Below, one piece after another: positions 11,943 to 21,834 of a stretch of DNA of 64,000 nucleotides; position 1 is the stretch's first letter, and every line of letters begins with the position of its first letter. Under the pieces are notes generated by a model that had not been told where the DNA came from, did no database searches, and saw only the letters and a list, made by a program, of their open reading frames with translations. This DNA comes from Panicum virgatum (lineage: Eukaryota; Streptophyta; Magnoliopsida; Poales; Poaceae): contig NC_053139.1 in assembly GCF_016808335.1 (NCBI RefSeq), positions 39,552,464 to 39,616,463 on the forward strand. The letters run 5' to 3'. A program made the position numbers and the translations under genes.

Positions 11943-12894
11943 ATGGCGACGGCGATGACGGTGTGCGTGACCGGCGCGGGGGGCTTCGTGGGCTCGTGGC
12001 TCGTCCAGCGCCTCCTCGCCGCCGGCCGGTACACGGTCCACGGCACCGTCCGCGATCCCGGTAACTTTTCTCGATACGCAGCGGCTCAAAGATTTCAACC
12101 ATGGATAAATATAATCGAGCAGCAGTTTTTGCTGTCGATCTATCGAGTTCTTCTTGTTCTTGTGAACGAACATGGTAGAGCGATCGAGCTCGCGCATGTG
12201 ACGGCCGGTGATCGATTCTCGATCGATCTGTGTGCAGGCGACGCCAAGAACGCGCACCTGGCGGCGCTGGACGGCGCCGGCGAGCGGCTGCGGCTGTTCA
12301 GGGCCGACCTGCTGGACTGCGGCAGCCTGGCGGCGGCCGTCGCCGGCTGCGACGGCGTCTTCCACGTGGCGTGCCCCGTCCCCGACTACCCCATCGCCGA
12401 CCCGGAGGCACCTCATCACGCCACCCCTTTTTCTTTGATCTCCTCAGCTTCTTGTGCGATCTCGATCGATTTCGATTTCTCATCATCAGACACCGGCCAT
12501 CCATGCCGCCGATGCGTTGCTGCAGGTCGAGCTGCTCGCTCCCGCCGTGACGGGCACCATGAACGTCCTCAAGGCGTGCTCCCAGGCGCAGGTCAAGAGG
12601 GTCGTCGTGGTCTCGTCCCTCTCCGCCGTGATGGTGAACCCTGAGTGGGGTGACAGGGCCATGGACGAAGGCTGTTGGTCTGACGTCGAGCTCTGCAGAA
12701 GCACCGAGGTGAGGCCGACGTCACCCATGCTCCACTTACATGTAGGGCCACTGATCTGACTGACATGTAGGTGGTCGATGGATCTCAATGCAAATTTCTC
12801 TTTGTCCATGGATGGAACTCTACTGTTCCGCATCACGTGGCGCCCGTGTTCAATTGGAAGGGATCTTTCGTGGTGGCATCGAGAGAGAGTCCCG

Positions 12895-12959
<65 letters not shown>

Positions 12960-15101
12960 CATTTTGGAAAAATCCGGTTACACTCTTGAAATATCATAAA
13001 AGCCCAGTTTTCAACTTTTATATACTAAATCGAATAACAGAGGTCATCCGTCTGTCGAAATCGGACAAATTTGACCCTTTGGGTGGTTTCAAATGTAATT
13101 TTTTATTTTGTAAAAAGTAAAATATTCAAATTCAAACTAAAAATTATAAATAATTCATTTTATTTAAAAAATATGAAATGGGTATCAAAAGTTCTAAAAT
13201 GTAACCTATCTATTGGTACTCTACTTGTCAGTTATTCGGATCTAATTTTCTTCATGTTCATAGTATTTTGTTGCTTGTAGTTATGCCTGTTATTTGTAAA
13301 TAAATAAGATTAAAGTAGAGAAATAATAGATATGTTACATTTGTAGAAAAAATTGGTACTGGGTTCATAATTTTCTACTTTAAAATAAATTAGTTTGGAT
13401 TTTCTAGATCTAATTAGAATTTTTAGTTTTTTTAAAAAAGATTATAAACCCACATTTGAAACCATCCAAAGGACCAAACTTATCCGGATTCAATAGTTGG
13501 ATGGTCCTCACTATCCAATTTTGCTACTAAAGGTTGAAAATCGAATTTTTGCGATAGTTTGAAAATGTAAACCAATTTTTTCTCTTTTTTCCTATCCACT
13601 CTAATTGTGTTTCCTCCCAATGTCACTCTGCCAGAACTGGTACTGCCTTTCCAAGACCCTGGCAGAGCTCGAAGCATTCGCCTACGCCAAGAAAACTGGA
13701 CTGGATGTGGTGTCACTTTGCCCATCCCTGGTGATCGGGCCCCTGCTGCAATCCACAGTGAACGCAAGCAGCTCGGTCCTGGTTGATTTCCTGACAGGTT
13801 CACTGCCTTTCTCTGGACTGGAATCTCACCCATTTTCCAATTCACATCTGTTCAATTGATCGGTGCCTGATGTGGTCTCACCCATTTTCCAATTCACATT
13901 TGTTCAATTGATTGGAGCCTGATGTGGTCTGCTATGTCTCTCGCATCAGGAGATCGTTTGGTGAAAAAGAAGCTCAGGAACTTTGTGGACGTTCGCGACG
14001 TCGCTGATGCTCTTCTCCTGGTGTATGAGACACCAGAGGCGTCCGGGAGATACGTCTGCAATTCGCATCCAAGGCTCGTGTCCGATGTCATAAAGCTACT
14101 CAAGAGCTGGTACCCGGCTTACAAATATGCCAACAAGTAAGTCTGTTCTTGATTCTCAGCTTCCAATGTACGTGTCTTATAAATCTACTTGCTTTGTTCC
14201 AAAATATAGATCATTTTGTCTTTTCTAAATTTATATCTTTTGCTGTGCACCTAGATATATATAGTCATTAGCTTTTCTAAATTCATAGCTTTTGCTATAC
14301 AACTAGGCATAATATATGTTTAGATGTATTGCAAAAGCTATGAATATAGAAAAGCTAAAATGACCTAAATTTTGGAACAGATGTAGTATAAGTTATTGGG
14401 TAAAAAAATGCTTCATGTGCCTCACGAAATAGTTGTTTCATATGGCCTTCCATTGAGAGGCCCGAACTCTTCTATGTACATTAGAATGACCTCGAGTCAT
14501 TGACATATGTGAGCCCCATAGGTAAGTGAGTCAAAAGTCACTCTGACATGCACCAAAGAAAATTTCACCCCCTCATTGAGAAGCACTCTTATTAGAATGT
14601 TTTAATAGTTCTATTGGGAAAAGTGTGACATACTCGTATTCCTTTTTATCGTATTTGAAATTTGTACATCAAAGTTGGTGAGGCCAAACAGGTTCCACGA
14701 GAGTAGAGTTCCTCTCTAGTGCATCCTTTTTATGTGCTTTTTATTGAGAAGAAGGCATTTGTAAGGATCTTGTCAGCGCCATGTATTTGGAATCTTATAT
14801 CTCAAACTGCTAATAAATTAACAAAATTTAGTGATGTCATAGTATGCACTAAAGTTTTAGTTGTTCCACCAAATCGTCATTTAGTTTGGTGCATTGTGAA
14901 TTTGAAATGGCATGGTCACTGTGACCTGATGAATTTCGTTCTGTTCCCAAAAAAAAAAACAATGGCAGGTTCGTCCTGGTGAGCGATGAGCCTTCATTCA
15001 GTTCCAAGAAGTTGCAGGCGCTGGGCTGGAAATCCAAGACGTTGGAGGAGACCCTCAAGGACAGCGTTGAGTCCTTCAGGAAGGCAGGCGTCCTGGGTTG
15101 A
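11943..15101 (+). CDS. CCR-like SDR gene C, six exons, 317 aa
   Basis: Exons are 11943-12060, 12238-12407, 12526-12708, 13635-13797, 13950-14136 and 14969-15101 (954 nt in all). The product is an NAD(P)-dependent reductase of the cinnamoyl-CoA-reductase-like extended SDR family, cytosolic by the absence of a targeting signal. It shows [16 protein letters not shown] (Rossmann glycine motif), HGTVRDPG then [15 protein letters not shown] (Ser) and [11 protein letters not shown] (Tyr and Lys), so the catalytic triad is complete. It lacks KNWYCYGK of true lignin CCRs, so the substrate may be another acyl-CoA or ketone. The start is the first ATG in frame just before the conserved strand. Intron 2 begins GAG|GCACCT: a GC donor is inferred because exon 2 is then 170 nt as in B and E, and retaining this 118-nt intron would shift the frame. 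Intron 3 carries a (TA)n run and a MITE, and intron 5 a Stowaway MITE. Confidence 0.9.
12897..12956. repeat. (TA)n microsatellite in intron 3 of gene C
   Basis: About 30 uninterrupted TA units directly precede a MITE-like element. The length is likely to vary between individuals. Confidence 0.95.
12964..13582. mobile_element. MITE-like element with long (about 140 bp) inverted repeats
   Basis: In intron 3 of gene C, the left 12964-13105 and right 13440-13582 ends match in inverted order over several blocks. Examples are GGTGGTTTCAAATG with its complement at about 13453, and TTTTCAACTTTTA with its counterpart at about 13530. The AT-rich centre is non-coding. The target duplication is unclear because the left side abuts the (TA)n run. 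Confidence 0.6.
13824..13927. repeat. 52-bp tandem duplication in intron 4 of gene C
   Basis: Units 13824-13875 and 13876-13927, each starting TCTCACCCATTTTCC and ending GATGTGG, differ at only a few positions. The duplication makes up most of this short intron. Confidence 0.9.
14188..14386. mobile_element. Stowaway-like MITE in intron 5 of gene C
   Basis: A 199-bp element has inverted ends CTTGCTTTGTTCCAAAAT and CTACATCTGTTCCAAAAT (right end read inward) and is flanked by TA on both sides (14186-14187 and 14387-14388). The grass Stowaway consensus begins CTCCCTCCGT(T/C)CC. Internal inverted copies of AAGCTATGAAT support the hairpin structure. Confidence 0.85.
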
Positions 15102-15651
15102 CCAACCAAACAGCGCCCTTCATCGCATTTTGAAAATCAAAATGTGTCGTCTTGTTTGTCCGTTTAATCGGCAGCAACAAGTGCATGACTTTCTATGAAG
15201 ACATGCTATGGTTTGAAACTTTGAATGTCAAGAATTGAGATGGTCTCATCCCAACACAATTTGTGAATTAGGCTGTTGATGATGATCGGAGTAGGTAGAT
15301 AATAAGGTTGGATAGATACTATTGGCCGCCCACCTGGTTCGCTAGCTGCCCCAAACACTGCAATAGCATACCTACGGATACAAATACAGATTCGGATAGT
15401 GTCAACATACCAACACCACTGTGTGCATCGTTGCCGCCAAAGTACTGTGCGCATAGGATCCGCTTCAGATCTCAACCCAAATTGCAAGACGTCAACACTG
15501 GCGCCACAACGTCAACTGCCACAATTTGCACGAGCTCAATATCCTCCAATCAGCCGTGTTTATTAACTCGAGATCTTCATCTTCTGGAGCGATCCGGATT
15601 CAGTCTACGGTGGCAACAACGAGGCCGTCGTCTCGTCTAGGCACCGTACCA
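15102..15651. promoter_or_regulatory. Intergenic/promoter region between genes C and D
   Basis: 550 bp separate the gene C stop from the gene D start. The stretch must hold the C terminator and D promoter, but no clear TATA box or known element was recognised. Confidence 0.4.
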
Positions 15652-17739
15652 ATGGAGGAGGGCGCCGCGGGGAGGGCGAGGCCGCCGGCGGTGTGCGTGA
15701 CCGGCGCGGGGGGATTCGTGGGCTCCTGGCTCGTCCAGCGCCTCCTCGCCGCCGGCCGGTACACGGTCCACGGCACCGTCCGCGATCCCGGTAAATTCTT
15801 CATCCATATGCAGCTCAATAGAATCTGAAGCCTGGAGGATTGCGTGTGACGAATCGCGATTCGTGCGCAGGCGACGCCAAGAACGCGCACCTGGCGGCGC
15901 TGGGCGCCGCCGCCGGGGAGCGGCTGCGGCTGTTCAGGGCCGACGTGCTGGACTACGGCGCCGTGGCGGCGGCCGTCGCCGGCTGCGACGGCGTCTTCCA
16001 CGTCGCCTCCCCGGTCCCCGTCCACGCCATCACTGACCCCGAGGCACCTCAGCACCTCACCCTGCTTCCTTTCCTCGGCGTCGCCATGCCTTCGTTCCGT
16101 CCTCACCCGACCCCAACACCTTGCTGCTGCCTGCTGCAGGTCGAGCTGCTCGCTCCCGCCGTGACGGGCACCGCGAACGTGCTCAGGGCGTGCTCCGAGG
16201 CCAAGGTCAGGAGGGTCGTCGTGGTGTCGTCTCTCTCGGCCGTGATGGTGAACCCTGCCTGGCCGCAGAGCCAGGCCATGGACGAAGCCTGCTGGTCTGA
16301 CGTCGAGCTCTGCAGATCCACTCAGGTGACTGAAAAAAAAAGGCTTCGCACCCTGTTTCCCTCGAGCAAATTCGATGATTTGGCAGCAGCGTTTCTCTTA
16401 CATGTAGGACGGATTCCGTCCCTGACATGTAGGCCAGTGCAGCCGCCAATTAGATTCGTGTTGATCTTAATTCTCCCTCTCGACAAAGTACAGATAAGTC
16501 GCACAAAAAAGCCACGTGCTCATTGCTGTCGAGCAATCGAAAGCGACATGGATGATAACTTAGGCCGGACTTGGGTAGCTGATAGCGACGCTGTCAAAAC
16601 TAACTACTGTACCAGTGTGCTGAGAGATGGACTGTAAAATTTTTTATAGCCAATAGCCGGCTGTATTATTAATTTGGGAACATATAAAGTGCAAACCAAT
16701 ATCTCCATGTAAACTATGGAAACTTCAATCTGAATCATCAGCTCAACATCTAAGGGGAAAGGCGCATAGGTGGGAGGGGTAAGGATGACAACGGGTCGGG
16801 TTCGGTTCGGGTGGAGTGTCCGGACACCCAAAACCGAAACCCAAATTTAAAATCCAAACCCGACCCGAACTCTGTATTGGGTACAAATTCATACCCAAAA
16901 CCGAAATCCCTATACCCCTTGGATGTTGATCCAATGACTCAGATTGAAGTTTTCATAGTTTGTACGAAAAGATTGATTTGCACCTGATATGTTCCCAATT
17001 AATTTTACTCTAACCTATCATAAGAATGTTCCAACTTTGATTTTGTCTCCAACCTTCACTCTGCCAGAACTGGTATTGCCTCTCCAAGACCCTGGCAGAG
17101 CTCGAGGCATTCGACCACGCCAAGAGCACCGGGCTGGACGTGGTGTCGCTCTGCCCGTCCCTGGTGATCGGGCCCCTGCTGCAGTCCACACTGAACGCGA
17201 GCAGCTCCGTCATCGCCGACTGCCTGAAAGGTGACTGGCACTCTCGCCTCAGTCACTTCCCCCCTGTGTGCTCCGATCAGAAGAAGGCCTGGACTGGAAG
17301 TCTGAAACCTTTCTCTGCAGGGGATCGCGAGGTGAAGCTTAAGCTGAGGAACTTCGTGGACGTCCGCGACGTCGCCGACGCGCTGCTCCTGGTGTACGAG
17401 GCGCCGGAGGCGTCGGGGAGGTACATCTGCGATGCGCACGCGAGGCAGGTGTCCGACGTCGTGGAGCTGCTGAGGAGCTGGTACCCGGCTTGCAAGAATG
17501 CCAGCAGCAAGTGAGCCAGCTCTTACTGAACATTTGCATACTGCATAGTGCCTGAAACTGAAGCTGCTGCTAGATGCGCTGCATCTTGATCCAAACCAAA
17601 TGGCAGGTTTGTGCAGGTGAGCGATGAGCCTTTTTTCAGCTCCAAGAAGCTGGAGGCGCTGGGGTGGAAATTCAGGCCGTTTGAGGAGACCCTCAGGGAC
17701 AGCGTCGAATCCTTCAGGGAGGCAGGTGTCCTGGATTGA
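15652..17739 (+). CDS. CCR-like SDR gene D, six exons, 327 aa
   Basis: Exons are 15652-15790, 15871-16043, 16140-16325, 17068-17230, 17321-17510 and 17607-17739 (984 nt). It has the same family and active site as gene [34 protein letters not shown] and [11 protein letters not shown]. The N-terminus begins [14 protein letters not shown]. Exon 2 is one codon longer than in its paralogs (GAAAGERL). Intron 2 (16044-16139) has a GC donor, is 96 nt long and contains no in-frame stop, so its retention would insert 32 residues between helix and strand. Intron 3 holds a 323-bp MITE with a 7-bp TSD. Exon 1 is almost identical to that of gene C (about two differences in 105 nt), whereas exon 6 differs at many more sites. 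It is 0.55 kb downstream of gene C on the same strand, and probably a tandem duplicate partly homogenised with it. Confidence 0.92.
16044..16139 (+). other. GC-AG intron 2 of gene D, in frame and stop-free (exitron-like)
   Basis: The donor is CCCGAG|GCACCT and the acceptor CTGCTGCAG. Homologous exon ends are GAG|GTGAAT in gene B and GAT|GTATGC in gene E, so the second intron base changed from T to C. The length of 96 nt is a multiple of three. The 32 encoded residues are rich in Pro, Leu and Cys and contain no stop. Confidence 0.75.
16675..16997. mobile_element. MITE in intron 3 of gene D, about 88-bp inverted repeats
   Basis: The 323-bp element starts TGGGAACATATAAAGTGCAA and ends with the complement of TGGGAACATATCAGGTGCAA. 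ATTAATT flanks it on both sides (16668-16674 and 16998-17004). The TSD length fits hAT-like elements (7-8 bp). The centre carries the GGGTCGGGTTCGG/CCGAACCCGAC-type palindrome seen in many grass repeats. Confidence 0.8.
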
Positions 17740-18086
17740 ACAAGCAGCGCACTATCGTGGATCAAAGTAGTTTTGTGCTACATCAAAGCAGCAGCGTCGA
17801 AACCTTTGGCTTGAGAATTGGAATGGGCAGTGTGAAAAATCATAAGGGACAAAGTTTGTCGGTGTAATATGGCGATATAGTTACTTGCAATGCTCTAGTT
17901 TCAGAATTCATAATCCTTAATACTTTGGAAGCTGATGAAAATGTTGTGACACCTTATCTAATTTGGATGGACCAACAGGCTCAAGATTGTTGCGTGCACA
18001 TACTTAGTACTATCTTGATAGTTCAGTAAGGGTAGAGCCAATTTATAAGTATTTATCCTTCAGCAATAGCACCTTCTGGTTGACCA
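17740..18086. other. 3' flank of gene D
   Basis: This is 3' UTR and intergenic DNA before the first Helitron-like boundary. No further gene is seen. Confidence 0.5.
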
Positions 18087-18211
18087 TCTATCTATCTATT
18101 ATATAAATATTTGAGTGTTAGAAGAAGCCACCACGTTCGCCGAGAGATGCTAGAAATTCCTACATTAATCTAAGAAAGAGAAGAATTTGGACCGTTGAAT
18201 TTTATGAAGAT

Positions 18212-18520
18212 CTAATGGCTTAGATTAATCAAAGAGTTCATGCCAAATACAATCAAAGATATTTAGTTATTGTAAAAAAGAGTATGCATATATTAAATAT
18301 AGAAAAGAAAAGAATGTAAGATTAATATAAAGAGTCCATGCCAAATATAATTAAAGATATTTAGTTATTGTAAAAAAAGAGTATGCATATATTAAATATA
18401 GAAAAAGAAAAGAATTTAAGATTAATTCAAAGAATCCATGTTGAATACGATCAAAGATATTAAATTATTATAAAAAATAATATGCATATATTAAATATAG
18501 AAAATTAAAATAATATAAGA
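18212..18520. repeat. Three tandem units of about 105 bp, AT-rich
   Basis: Units share AGATTAAT, CATGCCAAATA, AAAGATATT and GAGTATGCATATATTAA in the same order, with increasing divergence in the last unit. They lie inside the Helitron-like block. Confidence 0.8.
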
Positions 18521-18912
18521 GTAATAAGATCAATATATCTCTTTACTAATTTCTCATCTGTTCTTTCCAAAGAAAAGAGAAACAACAACAACCAGTCGTA
18601 CTAATAAAAATAGAAAACTAGAGCTTCATTTTTTTTTCTTTTTATAAGGAAATAATAGAGAGGCAAATGTCCCACCTTTAACTAATTCCATTGGCCGAAT
18701 TGACCAGATCAAAACTAAATATAGGGTGCAAATCATAAAAAGTGGAAGGGAAGGGAGAGAGGTTAAGACTATCTAATTTCATGCACTAGGTTTAATTTGG
18801 ACATCAATCCAAAATCATGTTTTTTGGAGTGTGCAATGGATCTCACAAATATGACATAAATGACAACAACGGCAGTATATTAGTTTTGAAAGAAAAAAAG
18901 AGGACAATTACA

Positions 18913-18976
18913 TATGCATGTGTCAATCAAGCATGCATATGTAATTACATATGCATGCTTGATTGACACATGCATA
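18913..18976. repeat. Perfect 64-bp palindrome without spacer
   Basis: Every base from 18913 to 18944 pairs with its partner in 18945-18976. The centre is GTAATTAC and the arms contain GTGTCAATCAAGCATGC. It can extrude as a cruciform or fold into a 32-bp hairpin. Confidence 0.95.
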
Positions 18977-21680
18977 CATATGCAGAGCGCTCTAAAATTT
19001 GTTTTGGATCATCATCATCTCCTTTTATCTCGCATGTCGATCTTCAATCTGTTTGCTTGATTCTTAATTACAAAACGTCCTTGGTAAAATTGGCTCAAAG
19101 AGCTAAAGTCGAACTAGACATGTGGATAGCGATTATCACATATTTGAGACTTTTTTAGTTAATCGTCATCCCTATTTGCCTCACATTCTTCAATATATTT
19201 GTTTGATTCTTTATTGTGAAAGTGGGCTCAAGGAACCAAAGTTGAACTAGATAGATGGAGACCGATACATCATAAATCCAAGGCAATGAGATGCATGTCA
19301 CCAATAGCATAACCATCAAGAGGGATGAAAAGGGTGTGGCACTCATCCTATTACATCTGAAAGAACAGGAAATGGAGCGTTAAAAGAAGCCACCACGTTC
19401 GCCAAGAGCATATAGAAATTTCCACGTTAATTCTAAAAAGAGACACCATATGTGAAACAGACCGGGTTCCCGAGAGGAGAACCTGACTCTCTGTATCGTC
19501 GTGATAGTCCCTGGATCAGTAGCTATCTTATACAGAACTCATTTCAATCGAATATCATAGACATAACTCACGTTTACAACATCACATGGATTTATTTATT
19601 ACATAATCCAAAGGTTTGTGTTACGAATCTCAGAGTACAAGCCCCTTGGGCTAAAAGAAAACAAACAGAAAGCGGAAACGATATCTAGTCTTCTGGGCAA
19701 ACTTCGTCTTCACGAATCTTCTCGATCCTTCTCCACAGGCAGCTCGGAGTGTAGCTCGGGCCATCCTTAACTCCTTCCACGTTTGTCGTCCTATCGACTC
19801 CTTCACTCGGTTCCTGCATCTATCAGGCTATCCCTAAGGGCGGGATAGGTTCATGTCACCATCCGTATGCAAGCTTTATGTGGATACGGACAGTATAAAA
19901 GTAATGCCAAGAATAGGCTAGGGTTTTCCTATGCAAGCAATATATGTATAAGTCATCCAAAACACCTTTCAACACGGGCAGCCCCGGCAACCCGGACTCC
20001 CGGTCTCCTATCTTCCACTACAACTGTCTCAACCCTGGGTCGGTGCGGGAACTCCCTCTCCCCGCACCTCAGCTGCTATCCAAGCAGGAAAAGTAGTACT
20101 AGAGGGAGGTAGAAAAGTATATGTGGATCTAACTATATTTGTGGGGCCAGATCCAGAGTTGTACATGACCGAGTACACGGCTATACATATAGTTTTCACC
20201 CTGCTGGGGTTGTACACCTGTACCCACTCGCCTCGAATCCAGCCTGGGATCAGCCGACTTTCTCCGAGGCACCAGTCAACGAAACTAACGGCTATGGCAC
20301 CATCCTACACCCGGTCTGGGGCGCATCCTCCCGCAGAAGGTCGCCCGGGGCTGTGAAGCTATGTAGAATGGAATCTCCATGGATCCTGCGATCGGGGGCG
20401 ATAGGGTCCTGCCCTCTCCCCCTGACACTGAAACACTATCCTCCTGCAGTAATTGTGCCGCGCATAGCTAGCTCGGGCTGGGTCCCCCCTCATAAAGGAT
20501 AAATGGTGTGCACGTTTGACATAGTTCCGTCACTAGGGCCACAAAGTCAAGTGCTTCATCCAACTGAGGCGAGCGTCTTCGTCCAAGGTAGCATTTCGTC
20601 AACACGGTCTGCAATCGATACCCATCACAAGTATCGGCTTCTCAACTACTCCTCTACTAAAGTTCCCCCCGGAACAGTCTGACACCCGCCATAGGTGCCC
20701 GTCACCCATTACAGGTGCACACAGGGTCGTGCCCAACACACAATCCCCCGACTCCCGATCCGAAGATCAGAGAAAAGGGTCCGCTCGCCCCCGCTGTAAC
20801 CTAATCACCAACTCCTATATATGTGGAGGCATCTTCCAGCAAGTAAGGACTATCACATCATATATTCCCATACCCAATCTCACTCATAGAAGCAATAGCA
20901 TTCAACAATTTACATCTAAGTATGGGAAGCAAGGAATACGGTAAATAAATGGCCATGCAAGCTCATCTCATCACACTCAATTTGGGAGCATAGCGTATCT
21001 AGCAAGCAAATGCCTAATAGGTATTCAATCGCGAATGGGCGTGTACCTGATAGGTCTTCGTGGTCTTCCTTGGTCTCTGACGTCTTCTGGTCATCCGGTA
21101 TGTCCTTCTGGGTCCTCCGGGTGTCGGGGTAGTCCTTCTGGATCCTCTTGTCGTCCGGGACGTCGGTCAACTCCTTCTCGTCAAGACCTAATCGTAATTA
21201 CATATAAATATAGGGGCCAAAGTGCAAGAATGCACAAAATAAGTTCAAAAGAGATCCAACTCACAACAAAACCTATTCTAACGTGTAGATCATGATTTTA
21301 GAAGAATTATGAAATTGGTTTCATATTTTCAGGGATCCGGTTAAATTATTAAGAATTTTCTAAGACTAAAGCATTTTCTGGAATTAATAAATGATTATCG
21401 AAAAAGGAAAAACACAGAGGTGACACGTGCCAGCACTAGAGCGTGCCACGTGACGTCATCATGGCGTCACCAGGCGGGTCAGAACTGCTGACGTCAGCAG
21501 TGGGCCCTGCTGACGTCAGTGTTGACCAAGTCAACATTGACCATTGACTGGTCAACTAGGTCAGTGGGGTCCGCAGGTTAGTGGGTCCCATCGGTCAGCC
21601 TCACATCAGACGCTTACAGGTGGGACCCGCGTGTAAGGGTTAAACCAGAAAAAGAAAAAGGGTTTAGGGTTGTTGGGCCG

Positions 21681-21788
21681 TGTAACACCCTGCCCGGATA
21701 CTCCGGCCATTGGCCCGAATACTCCGGGCATGGAGTTTCTATTTCTCCTAATTTGGTCATCTGGGTCCCATAAATATAATAAACACTC

Positions 21789-21834
<46 letters not shown>

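Noticed and set aside
12405..12526. GC donor in gene C as a sequencing error for GT
   Set aside because: Gene D independently shows the same GAG|GCACCT context, so a single base-call error is unlikely.
12486..12999. Frames reading Tyr-Ile repeats
   Set aside because: Pure translation of the (TA)n microsatellite in intron 3 of gene C.
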